From: Roseomonas sp. GC11
GTDB lineage: Bacteria; Pseudomonadota; Alphaproteobacteria; Acetobacterales; Acetobacteraceae
Reading direction: 5' to 3'
Assembly: GCF_024437745.1 (NCBI RefSeq)
Contig: NZ_JANFNY010000044.1
Coordinates: 1 to 41,911, forward strand
DNA: 41,911 nt
Shown here: positions 1 to 6,844 of the stretch, one piece after another
How the letters are laid out: every line of letters starts with the position of its first letter
Numbering within the stretch: position 1 is the stretch's first letter
Program-made: the position numbers and the translations under genes
The notes under the pieces: model-generated
What the model saw: the letters and a program-made list of their open reading frames with translations, nothing else
Database searches by the model: none
Told to the model about the DNA's origin: nothing

Positions 1-2
1 AC

Positions 3-1154
3 CCGGCGCTGGGCGGGGAGGCGGCGCTGCGCCGGCTGGTGGCCGCGCTGCGCGCCGCCGCCGTGGCCGAGGCGCAGAGCCAGCTCCGCACCGCCGCCGT
101 GGACCCGCTGCTGGGCATCGAGGACATGCTGGCCGCCAATGCCGAGCCGCGCGCCCTGGCCCGGCTGGAAGTCTCCGCCGCCGCCCTGGCCGAAACCCAG
201 GAACAGCTCACCCGCCGCGCCGCCTGGGGCGGGGCCGCCGGGGCGCTGCTGGCCCAGGCGGCGCTGCTCGGCGCGCTGGGCTATGGGCTGGCCGGCGGGC
301 CGGGCGCGGTGGGCGCCACCATCATTGGCCTGTTCCTCGCCCTGGCGGCGGGGGAGGTGCTGGCCGGGCTGCCGCGCGCCGGCACCGCCCTGGCCGCCGC
401 CGGCGCCAGCGCCCGCCGCCTGTTCGAGGCCGCCGACACCCCGCCCCCCGTGGCCGAGCCCGCCAGCCCCGCCGCCCCGCCGCGCGGCCACACCCTGCGC
501 GCCGAGGGCGTCCGCTTCGCCTGGGCGGAGGACCGCGAGCCGGTCTTCACCGATCTCAGCTTCGACCTGCCGGAGGGCGGGCGGCTGGCGCTGCTCGGCC
601 CCTCGGGCGCCGGCAAATCCACCCTGGCCACGCTGCTGCTGAAGCTGGCGGCCCCGCAGGCCGGGCGCTTCACCCTGGGCGGGGTCGATCTGGCCGATCT
701 TCCGGCCGATGCCGTGCGCGCCCGCATCGCCTGCCTGACGCAGGATGCGCGGCTGTTCGATGACAGCATCGCCGCCAATCTCCGCATGGCCGCGCCCCAG
801 GCGGACGACGCCGCCCTGTGGCTGGCCCTGGAGCGCGCCGGCATCGCCGCCGAAATCCGCGCCCTGCCGCAGGGGCTGGACACCCCCTGCGGCGAGGGCG
901 GCGCCCGCTTCTCCGGCGGGCAGGGACGGCGGCTGGCCCTGGCGCGCGCGCTGCTCTCCCCGGCCGATCTCATCATCCTCGACGAGCCCTCCGCCGGGCT
1001 GGACCCGCTGGCCGAGCGCGCCTTCCTCGAAACCCTGGAAAGCGCCACCGAGGGCCGCAGCGTCATCCTGATCGCCCACCGCCTGCTCGGCGTGGAGCGC
1101 CCCACCCGCATCCTCCGCCTCATCGGCGGCCGCGCCCTCCCCGCCATGGGTTAA
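3..1154 (+). CDS. cydC: CydC-like thiol exporter ABC subunit, 3' part
   Basis: The reading frame is open to the left edge, so the start lies outside the window; the GTG at 39 is internal. What remains is the end of a membrane domain (hydrophobic stretches about nt 220-400) followed by an ABC ATPase domain. Visible motifs are Walker A GPSGAGKST (nt 597-623), signature FSGGQ (909-923), Walker B LIILDEP (969-989) and an H-loop histidine in LIAHRLL. CydDC is a heterodimeric inner-membrane exporter of cysteine and glutathione needed for cytochrome bd and periplasmic c-type cytochrome assembly. The CydC call rests on the overall pattern; another fused membrane/ATPase exporter is possible. The stop codon is followed at once by a fragment of the intergenic repeat. 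Confidence 0.75.
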   Translation, partial: PALGGEAALRRLVAALRAAAVAEAQSQLRTAAVDPLLGIEDMLAANAEPRALARLEVSAAALAETQEQLTRRAAWGGAAGALLAQAALLGALGYGLAGGPGAVGATIIGLFLALAAGEVLAGLPRAGTALAAAGASARRLFEAADTPPPVAEPASPAAPPRGHTLRAEGVRFAWAEDREPVFTDLSFDLPEGGRLALLGPSGAGKSTLATLLLKLAAPQAGRFTLGGVDLADLPADAVRARIACLTQDARLFDDSIAANLRMAAPQADDAALWLALERAGIAAEIRALPQGLDTPCGEGGARFSGGQGRRLALARALLSPADLIILDEPSAGLDPLAERAFLETLESATEGRSVILIAHRLLGVERPTRILRLIGGRALPAMG

Positions 1155-1178
1155 TTTTTTTCAGGCTGCCGCCGTCCT
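1155..1178 (-). repeat. Intergenic repeat fragment (central-stem half)
   Basis: Directly after the cydC stop comes a T-tract followed by CAGGCTGCCGCCGTC, the reverse complement of the conserved right half of the central stem of the modular repeat seen elsewhere. Only this half is recognisable; neither AT-rich hairpin is present. Confidence 0.6.
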
Positions 1179-1231
1179 GTGGGGAGGCGGGGCGCGGGGC
1201 AGGGAAGCGAGTCGCTGGTGGAGGGGGTGTG

Positions 1232-1684
1232 ATGGGGCCAGGGTCGGGACAGGGGTCGGGACAGGGGTCGGGACAGGGGTCGGGACAGGGGCCGGGTGAT
1301 TGGGTGCGGGCCTTCTACGAGGCGCGGCGGGCGAATGACCCGGAGGCGCTGCGGCCCTGGCTGGCGCCGGATGTCCGCTGGTCCGAGCCGGTGGTGGGCG
1401 AGCATATGGGCCTGCTCATCGGCCCGGATGCGGTGATCGATATGCTGCGCCGGGCGCTCGCCACCACCGGGGGCAGCTTCTCCCTGCGCGTCGTCGAGAC
1501 GATCGAGACCGGCCGCCACTGCGCCGCTATCATCGAATGGCAGGCGGAGAAGGAGGGCCGCCTGATCCGCGGCCGCGAAATGGCGGTCTATGGCTTCTCC
1601 GACGGGGGCTCCTCCGGCGTGCGCATCCGCGAGGCCAGCTTTTTCGCCGCCAATCTGGAGGATGACGCGGCCTTCTGGGCCTGA
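1232..1684 (+). CDS. NTF2/SnoaL-like protein with a Gly-Ser-Gln repeat N-terminus
   Basis: A 150-residue protein. Residues about 24-150 look like a SnoaL/NTF2-fold domain: WVRAFYEARRANDPEALRPWL near the start, then a beta-rich region containing VRWSEPVVGEHMG, IIEWQAEKEGRLI and a C-terminal FFAANLEDDAAFW. Such domains are small cone-shaped barrels used as isomerases, dehydratases or ligand binders, so no reaction can be named. The first 20 residues are GSGQ repeats encoded by a 12-bp tandem repeat (about 1241-1288) and are probably disordered. The ATG at 1232 is the only ATG before the domain. The frame stays open upstream over cydC, which is a high-GC artefact. It converges on the Sel1 gene with one base between the stops. 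Confidence 0.7.
   Translation: MGPGSGQGSGQGSGQGSGQGPGDWVRAFYEARRANDPEALRPWLAPDVRWSEPVVGEHMGLLIGPDAVIDMLRRALATTGGSFSLRVVETIETGRHCAAIIEWQAEKEGRLIRGREMAVYGFSDGGSSGVRIREASFFAANLEDDAAFWA
1241..1288 (+). repeat. 12-bp in-frame tandem repeat
   Basis: Four copies of GGGTCGGGACAG plus a degenerate fifth encode Gly-Ser-Gly-Gln units at the N-terminus of the SnoaL-like protein. A 12-bp period lets copy number change without shifting the frame. Confidence 0.85.
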
Positions 1685-1685
1685 C

Positions 1686-2486
1686 TCAGGCGGCGGGGCC
1701 GGCCTTGCGGATCAGCTCCGCCAGCAGGGTTTCGCCGAAGGCGCGCAACTGTGGCTCGGGGCGGGTGGCCAGGGCACGGGCCATCTTGCCCAGGAAGCCG
1801 GGCGAGCCGGCCCCCGCCGCCCGGCGGAACCAGGACAGGGCCTCCTCCGCCCGCCCGGCCTCGGCGGCCAGGCTGCCCATATTATACTGCGCGCGAAAAT
1901 CCCCGAGTTCCGCCGCGCGGGCATAGAGCGCATGGGCCGCCGCCACGTCGCGCGGGGTTTCCCAGCCCTGTTCCATCCAGGTGCCGAGCACGGTCATGGA
2001 TTTGGCGTGGCCGCCCTCGGCGGCGCGGCGGAACCAGCGCAGGGCTTCCGCCCGGTCCTCCGCCACGCCGGCGCCGCGCGCCAGCAGGGTGGCGAGGTTG
2101 TACTGCGCCCAGCCGAAGCCCTTTTCCGCCGCCTCCCGATACAGCGCGGCGGCGCGTGGCAGGTCCACCGGCGTGCCCCAGCCCATTTCATGGCAGCGGC
2201 CGACCATGGTGAGGCCCTTCAGATCCCCCGCCTGGGCGGCGACCTGAAACCAGCCCAGCGCCGCCGCGCGATCCTCCGCCACGCCGCGCCCTTCCAGCAG
2301 GATCTGCCCGTAGAGGATCTGCCCCTCGGTCATGCCGGCGCGGGCGGCGGCGGCGATCCAGCGCGCGGCCTCCTCCGGCGGGCCGGAAAAGGCCGCCTGG
2401 AGTTGCTCCGCGCTGGCCTCCCGCACCACGGACAAGGGCAGGGGCGGCGGAGCGGCAGGGCGGCGGGTGCGGCGGCGGAACAGCAT
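1686..2486 (-). CDS. Sel1-repeat (TPR-like) protein
   Basis: A 266-residue protein with about five or six Sel1-type repeats between residues 45 and 245. Each shows the pattern A-x-x-x-x-L-G-x-x-Y/M ... A-x-x-W-F/Y-x-x-A-A-x-x-G, for example EALRWFRRAAEGGHAKS and AHALYARAAELGDFRAQYN. Sel1 repeats form alpha-solenoids that bind proteins. The N-terminus (MLFRRRTRRP) is basic, and no convincing signal peptide or membrane segment is visible, so a cytoplasmic scaffold is likely. The partner is unknown. It is probably transcribed alone, since a repeat element lies upstream and an unrelated convergent gene downstream. Confidence 0.8.
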   Translation of the reverse strand: MLFRRRTRRPAAPPPLPLSVVREASAEQLQAAFSGPPEEAARWIAAAARAGMTEGQILYGQILLEGRGVAEDRAAALGWFQVAAQAGDLKGLTMVGRCHEMGWGTPVDLPRAAALYREAAEKGFGWAQYNLATLLARGAGVAEDRAEALRWFRRAAEGGHAKSMTVLGTWMEQGWETPRDVAAAHALYARAAELGDFRAQYNMGSLAAEAGRAEEALSWFRRAAGAGSPGFLGKMARALATRPEPQLRAFGETLLAELIRKAGPAA

Positions 2487-2537
2487 GGCCTCTCTTTAGG
2501 GTTGTTGAGAGGCATTCGCAATTTCAGCAGGAAAAAT

Positions 2538-2655
2538 GTTCTTTTTTGGAAAAAAAGAACCAAAAAACGTTTATCAGTTCAGCGTCCCGCTGTGCCGGGA
2601 GACGGCGGCAGCCTGAAAGAAAGTCTTTTTGCTTCTTTTTCTTCAGAAAAAGAAG
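2538..2655 (+). repeat. Modular intergenic repeat, complete copy 1
   Basis: A complete A-B-C copy. The A hairpin has arms GTTCTTTTTT and AAAAAAGAAC. The GC-rich B hairpin is GCGTCCCG facing CGGGAGACG, with CTTTCAG/CTGAAAG-like extensions. The C hairpin has arms CTTCTTTTTCT and AGAAAAAGAAG. It ends five bases before the stop codon of the HMG-CoA lyase-like gene. T-tracts on both sides of the B stem suggest intrinsic termination in both directions. Confidence 0.85.
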
Positions 2656-2659
2656 AAAT

Positions 2660-3601
2660 TCAAACCTTTGAATGAAGTGTTCCGCCCTGTTTCGCCCGCC
2701 CCGGCAGGGGATGCCCCACCACGTCTTCCGCGAGGCGCGCGGCCTCCAGCAGGGCGTCCAGGTCCAGCCCCGTCTCGATGCCGGATTCCGCGCAGAGCAG
2801 GGCGAGATCCTCGGTGCAGAGATTCCCGGCCGCGCCGCTGTGCTTCGCGAAGGGGCAGCCGCCCAGCCCGGCAATGGCGGCATCGAAGCGGGTGACGCCG
2901 AGGCGCATCCCCTCCCAGGCATTCACCATGGCCAGGCCGCGCGTGTCGTGCAGGTGCAGGGAGAGTTCGAGGTCGGGCCAGGTTTCGCGCACGGCGCCCA
3001 CCACCTGGGCGATGCGGTGCGGCGTGGCCCAGGCCATGGTATCGGCCAGGGAGATGACCGGCCGCGCCAGCCCCGCCCCGCCGGCCAGGGCGAGGATGGC
3101 GGCGATGCGGTCCAGCACCGCGGCAACCGGCACCTCGCCCTGAAAATTGCAGCCGAAGGCGGCCATGATGGTGGCGCGGGCGAAGGGCACCTTGTGCTCG
3201 GCATAGAGCGCCATCAGCGCGGCGGCGGCGGCGAGGTCCTGTTCCCGGTCGCGGTTCTGGTTGCGTTTGCCAAACACCTCGGAAGCGGAGACGGACACGC
3301 TGCCATCGATGGTGAGGTTCGGCGCGACGAGGGCGCGCAGGAAGCCTTTCGCATTCAGCCAGAGCGCGCCGAAGGCCACGCCCTCCACCGCCTGTAGCCC
3401 CTGGCAGACGCGTTCCGCATCCGCCATGCCCGGCACCCGGCGCGGATCGACGAAGGACACCGTCTGGATGCGCCGCAGCCCCGTGCCGGCCAGGGCCTGG
3501 ATCAGCGCGATCTTGCGCGCCGTCGGGATCTCCCCCGTCTCGAACTGGAAGCCCTCGCGCGGGCCTTCCTCGCGGATCTCGATGCGGGCGGGCAGGCTCA
3601 T
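2660..3601 (-). CDS. HMG-CoA lyase-like TIM-barrel lyase
   Basis: A 313-residue member of the HMGL-like family, near the family's usual length. These enzymes cleave 3-hydroxy-3-methylglutaryl-CoA, or related 3-hydroxy-acyl-CoAs, to an acyl-CoA and a keto acid using a divalent metal. Family landmarks are GPREGFQ at residues 13-19 (Arg15 at the catalytic Arg position), HLHDTRG with His216 and His218 as metal ligands, the flexible-loop GLGGCPFA with Cys249, and Asn260. Glu16 stands where the classic enzyme has a metal-binding Asp (RDGLQ). This may mean a different substrate, for example a citramalyl-CoA-type compound (inference). The start overlaps the stop of the CoA-transferase gene as ATGA, so the two are translationally coupled and probably act in sequence: CoA activation, then lysis. 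Confidence 0.85.
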   Translation of the reverse strand: MSLPARIEIREEGPREGFQFETGEIPTARKIALIQALAGTGLRRIQTVSFVDPRRVPGMADAERVCQGLQAVEGVAFGALWLNAKGFLRALVAPNLTIDGSVSVSASEVFGKRNQNRDREQDLAAAAALMALYAEHKVPFARATIMAAFGCNFQGEVPVAAVLDRIAAILALAGGAGLARPVISLADTMAWATPHRIAQVVGAVRETWPDLELSLHLHDTRGLAMVNAWEGMRLGVTRFDAAIAGLGGCPFAKHSGAAGNLCTEDLALLCAESGIETGLDLDALLEAARLAEDVVGHPLPGRAKQGGTLHSKV

Positions 3602-4797
3602 GCGGCGGGCTCCGGGTCGGGGAGGGCGAGGATACCCGCCGCCGCCAGTTCTGCCTGCTCCCCCGCGCCGATGCCGAGGGCGGCGAGGATTTCCGCCGCG
3701 CCCTCGCCCACCGCGGGCGGCTGGCGGCGCAGGGTGAGGGGGGCGTCCTCGAAACGCAGCGGCGTCATCGGCAGGGGCGCGGCGAGGCCGGGGCGCAGCC
3801 GCGTCTCGCCCAGGATGCCGCTGGCCAGGAGATGCGGGTCGGTGAACAGATCCTCCGGATGCGCCACGGGGGCGCAGGGGATGCGCGCGGCGCGGCCGAG
3901 TTCCAGCACCCCGGCCACCGTCATGCCGCTGAAGATGTCTGTCAGCCTGGGCATGATGCGGTCACGGGCGGCGACGCGGCCGGCATTGTCGGCCAGGGCC
4001 GGGTCCGCCGCCAGCTCCGCGAGGCCGAGCCGGGTGGCCAGGCGCTGCCAGTGCTGGTCGCTGGTGACACCGACGAAAACCTGCCCGTCGGCGGCGGTGA
4101 AGACGTCGTAGATGGCCCAGGTGATGCGGCGGGCCGTCATCGGCGGCACGCGCTCCCCGGCCATGGCGCCGGCGGCCATGTGCTGGCCCATCATGAAGGC
4201 CACGCTTTCGAACAGCGCGGATTGCACCTTCTGGCCCTGGCCTGTCTGCTCCCGCTGGCGCAGCGCGGCCAGGATGCCGACCACGCCGAACACACCGCCC
4301 ATGATGTCCACCACCGAGGTGCCGGCGCGCATGGGGCGGCCGGGCAGGCCGGTCATATGGGCCAGCCCGCCCTGCATCTGCACCACCTCGTCCAGCGCGG
4401 GGAGGTCCTCATAGGGGCCGGGCAGGTAGCCCTTCAGCGCGCAATAGACGAGGCGGGGGTTGATGGCGCGCAGCGCCTCCCAGCCGAGGCCCAGGCGCTC
4501 CATGGTGCCGGGGGCGAAATTCTCCACCAGCACATCGGCGGTGGGGAGGAGGCGGCGCAGCACCGCCTGCCCGCGCGGGTCCTTCAGGTCCAGCGCGAGG
4601 CTGGCCTTGTTGCGGTTGTAGGTGGCGAAGAAGCCGGTGCCGAAGCCGCCGAGGCGGCGGGTGCGGTCGCCCTCCGGCGGCTCGATGCGGATGACCTCGG
4701 CGCCGAGATCGGCCAGCACCACGCCGCAGGACGGGCCCATGACGGTGTGGCCGAAATCCAGCACGCGCAGGCCGGTGAGCGGCAGGGGGGCAGACAT
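3598..4797 (-). CDS. CaiB/BaiF (class III) CoA-transferase
   Basis: A 399-residue protein of the formyl-CoA transferase/CaiB family, which moves CoA between carboxylic acids through an aspartyl-CoA thioester. Visible are the N-terminal LTGLRVLDFGHTVMGP, the CoA-binding ADLGAEVIRIEPPEGD, the NRNKASLALDL segment, and LPALDEVVQMQGG, whose Asp136 is the likely nucleophile. Length is normal for the family. It is the first gene of a two-gene unit with the HMG-CoA lyase-like gene. The ATG at 4797 is preceded by GGAAAG, which is also the last arm of a palindrome (4801-4831), so repressor binding could block transcription. The acid substrate cannot be read from sequence; HMG, citramalate or a similar branched hydroxy acid would fit the partner. 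Confidence 0.88.
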   Translation of the reverse strand: MSAPLPLTGLRVLDFGHTVMGPSCGVVLADLGAEVIRIEPPEGDRTRRLGGFGTGFFATYNRNKASLALDLKDPRGQAVLRRLLPTADVLVENFAPGTMERLGLGWEALRAINPRLVYCALKGYLPGPYEDLPALDEVVQMQGGLAHMTGLPGRPMRAGTSVVDIMGGVFGVVGILAALRQREQTGQGQKVQSALFESVAFMMGQHMAAGAMAGERVPPMTARRITWAIYDVFTAADGQVFVGVTSDQHWQRLATRLGLAELAADPALADNAGRVAARDRIMPRLTDIFSGMTVAGVLELGRAARIPCAPVAHPEDLFTDPHLLASGILGETRLRPGLAAPLPMTPLRFEDAPLTLRRQPPAVGEGAAEILAALGIGAGEQAELAAAGILALPDPEPAA

Positions 4798-4800
4798 TTT

Positions 4801-4831
4801 CTTTCCAGTAGAAATTATTTCTGTTGGAAAG
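4801..4831 (-). promoter_or_regulatory. 31-bp palindromic operator before the CoA-transferase gene
   Basis: Arms CTTTCCA (4801-4807) and TGGAAAG (4825-4831) enclose a second pair, AGAAAT (4810-4815) and ATTTCT (4817-4822). All 13 arm pairs match; only the GT spacers and the central T break symmetry. It is AT-rich in a GC-rich genome and sits three bases from the start codon. The inner AGAAAT-T-ATTTCT resembles the IclR-family operator pattern GGAAAT-n-ATTTCC. The assignment to IclR is inference; no regulator gene is nearby. Confidence 0.7.
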
Positions 4832-4859
4832 AATGCAGGAGGGGGGAGAGAAAGGTCAA
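4830..4859 (-). promoter_or_regulatory. Possible sigma-70 promoter for the CoA-transferase/lyase unit
   Basis: On the minus strand TTGACC (4859-4854) is followed after 18 bases by CATTCT (4835-4830), a good -35 and a weak -10. The -10 overlaps the edge of the palindrome at 4801-4831, the arrangement expected for repression. Confidence 0.4.
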
Positions 4860-4875
4860 GGGGAAGGAAGGAAGA

Positions 4876-4914
4876 GGTTCTTTTTTGGAAAAAAGAACCA
4901 AAAAAACTTTTTCA
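4876..4914 (+). repeat. Intergenic repeat, A hairpin only
   Basis: The A module of the repeat (GGTTCTTTTTT, then AAAAAAGAACC and an A6-CT5-CAG tract) lies immediately beyond the stop codon of the small membrane-protein gene, which it overlaps by three bases. The B and C modules are missing. On the minus strand the run GTTTTTTTGG follows the GC-rich end of the gene and could terminate the transporter operon. Confidence 0.75.
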
Positions 4915-5073
4915 GTCCGGGCGCCGGCGGCGCAGCCGCCGCCACAGCCCATAGGCCACCACCAGGACCAGGAGGATGATCAGCGAGCCCACCAGCCTGT
5001 TCAGCGAGTGGAAGAACGCCGCCATGTCGAGATAGGCACGCACCACGGAAAAAAGGCCGTCCAGCAGCTTCAT
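4912..5073 (-). CDS. 53-residue single-pass membrane protein
   Basis: A short ORF whose ATG (5073-5071) overlaps the TGA of the upstream permease as ATGA. The protein begins MKLLDGLFSVVRAYLDMAAF, then has one hydrophobic segment (residues about 30-43, GSLIILLVLVVAYG) and ends in the very basic tail LWRRLRRRRRPD-like run, predicting an N-out/C-in single-span protein. I recognise no family. The coupled start, sensible hydrophobicity and an end just before a terminator-like repeat support a real gene. It may be a small accessory subunit of the ABC importer encoded upstream (inference). The Arg-rich tail is GC-driven sequence, so a chance ORF is not excluded. Confidence 0.6.
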   Translation of the reverse strand: MKLLDGLFSVVRAYLDMAAFFHSLNRLVGSLIILLVLVVAYGLWRRLRRRRPD

Positions 5074-5900
5074 CGGTCTCTCTCGCGCGCCACGCCATCG
5101 GCCACCAGGGCACAGCCGGCCACGGCGGCCAGGATCGCGAGGCCAGGCCAGACAGCGGCCAGCGGCGCGGCGAAGACCGCCTCCTGCGCATTGGCCAGCA
5201 TATTGCCCCAGGAGGGTGCGGGGGGCTGGATGCCGAGGCCGAGGAAGCTCAGCACGCTCTCCGCCAGGATCGCCCCGGCGACCGAGAGCGCGCAGGCCAC
5301 CGCCACCGGCGCCCGCAGCCCAGGCAGCACATGGCGCCAGAGCAGCCGCGCCTCGGAGACGCCCAGCGCCCGCGCGGCGCGGATATAGTCCTGCGCCAAC
5401 AGGGAGAGTGCCGCCGCCCGCGCCAGCCGCGCCACCCCCACCCAGCCGAACAGCACCAGGATGGCGACGATGCGCAGGATATCCGTCAGCGCCTCGCCGC
5501 GCGGCAGGCCGAGCTTCGCCGGGTCCATCGCCGCCAGCAGCACCAGGATGGGCAGCGCCGGCAGCGCCAGCAGCCCATCGGCCAGCCGCATCAGCACCGC
5601 ATCCACCCAGCCGCCGCGCCAGGCGGCCAGCAGCCCGATGCCCGTGCCCAGCAGCGAGGCCGCCAGCGCCGCCGCCAGCCCGACGCCGAGCGACACCCGC
5701 GCCCCATAGGCAAGGCGCAGCAGCAGGTCGCGCCCCAGCTCATCCGCGCCCAGCGGGAAATCGCCGCCGGGCGGGGCATAGCGGGCGAAGAGATCCGGCG
5801 TGAAGGCATCCCGCCCCAGCGCGGCGCCGAGCCAGGGCGCCGCCAGCGCCGCCAGCGCCAGCAGCCCGAGCAGCAGGAGGCCGAGGCGAAGCCGCGTCAT
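5070..5900 (-). CDS. Peptide-type ABC importer permease (DppC-like)
   Basis: A 276-residue inner-membrane permease of the DppC/OppC type. It has an N-terminal membrane segment (residues about 5-25), the typical periplasmic stretch with FPLGADELGRDLLLRLAYG, further membrane segments, and the cytoplasmic coupling loop (EAA-like) ...YIRAARALGVSEARLLWRHVLP, then SFLGLGIQPPAPSWG near the end. Length is normal. Its start overlaps the stop of the DppB-like gene by four bases, and its stop overlaps the start of the 53-residue gene. Specificity comes from the binding protein. No ATPase gene is in this operon. Confidence 0.9.
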   Translation of the reverse strand: MTRLRLGLLLLGLLALAALAAPWLGAALGRDAFTPDLFARYAPPGGDFPLGADELGRDLLLRLAYGARVSLGVGLAAALAASLLGTGIGLLAAWRGGWVDAVLMRLADGLLALPALPILVLLAAMDPAKLGLPRGEALTDILRIVAILVLFGWVGVARLARAAALSLLAQDYIRAARALGVSEARLLWRHVLPGLRAPVAVACALSVAGAILAESVLSFLGLGIQPPAPSWGNMLANAQEAVFAAPLAAVWPGLAILAAVAGCALVADGVARERDR

Positions 5901-6844
5901 CGCCCCTCGCCAATGCGCGGGTCGATCCAGGCCTGGGCGAGATCGGCGGCCAGCGTCGCCAGCATCGTCACCAGCGCCACCAGCAGCAGCGCCAGCAGGG
6001 CGAGATTGTAGTCATTGCCCATCACCGCGTCATAGAGCAGCTTGCCCATGCCGGGGCGGGCGAAGAGCGTCTCCGTCACCAGCGCGCCGGAGACCAGGGC
6101 GCCGGCATCGAGCGCCAGCAGGGTCAGCAGCGGCACGGCGGCATTGGGCAGGGCGTGGCGCCAGAGGATGCGCCCCTCGCCATTGCCGCGGGCGCGGGCG
6201 GCGGTGATGTGCGGCCGCGCCAGCTCCGCCCGCAGCGCGGTGGCGGCGTGGCGGGCATAGGCGGCCATGTGGCCGAAGGCGATGGTGGCCACCGGCAGCA
6301 CCAGGAAGGGCAGGGCGGATTGCCCCGGCTCCGGCAGGCCGCCCGCCGGCAGCCAGCCCAGCGTGACGGCGAACAGAATGACCAGCAGGATGCCGAGCCA
6401 GAAGGAGGGCACCGCCTGCCCCAGCAGCGCCGCCGCCTGCACCAGCGGCGCTGCGCGCGGCCGGCGCGCCGCCAGCCCGCCCAGCGCCACGCCGAGCAGC
6501 GCCGCCAGCGCCACGGCGGCGCCGACCAGCGCCAGGGTGGCGCGCAGCGCCGGCCAGAGCACCGCCCCCACCGGCTGGGCGAAGAGGCGCGAATAGCCGA
6601 ATTCCCCGCGCAGCACCCCCGCCCCCCAGGCCAGGTAGCGGGTGAGCAGGGGCTGATCCAGCCCGTGCAGGGCGCGCAGCCGGGCGGCATCCTCCGCCGT
6701 CAGCCGCGGGTCGGAGACGAGGGCGAGCGACACCGGGTCCCCCGGCATCAGCCCGATGGCGAACCACGCGGCCAGGGAGAGCAGCAGCAGCGTCAGCGCG
6801 ATCTGCGGCAGGCGCAGCGCCGCCAGCCTCAGCGCGCCCGCCAT
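5897..6844 (-). CDS. Peptide-type ABC importer permease (DppB-like)
   Basis: A 315-residue permease of the DppB/OppB type. An N-terminal membrane segment (LPQIALTLLLLSLAAWFAIGL) is followed by the family hallmark MPGDPVSLAL, a periplasmic loop with LGLDQPLLTRY-like sequence, and the coupling loop ITAARARGNGEGRILWRHALPNA, then ALVTETLFARPGMGKLLYDAV. The ATG at 6844 gives the expected N-terminus and overlaps the end of the binding-protein gene by 16 bases. The frame stays open further upstream, but that part does not resemble the family. It works as a heterodimer with the downstream DppC-like permease. Confidence 0.88.
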   Translation of the reverse strand: MAGALRLAALRLPQIALTLLLLSLAAWFAIGLMPGDPVSLALVSDPRLTAEDAARLRALHGLDQPLLTRYLAWGAGVLRGEFGYSRLFAQPVGAVLWPALRATLALVGAAVALAALLGVALGGLAARRPRAAPLVQAAALLGQAVPSFWLGILLVILFAVTLGWLPAGGLPEPGQSALPFLVLPVATIAFGHMAAYARHAATALRAELARPHITAARARGNGEGRILWRHALPNAAVPLLTLLALDAGALVSGALVTETLFARPGMGKLLYDAVMGNDYNLALLALLLVALVTMLATLAADLAQAWIDPRIGEGR

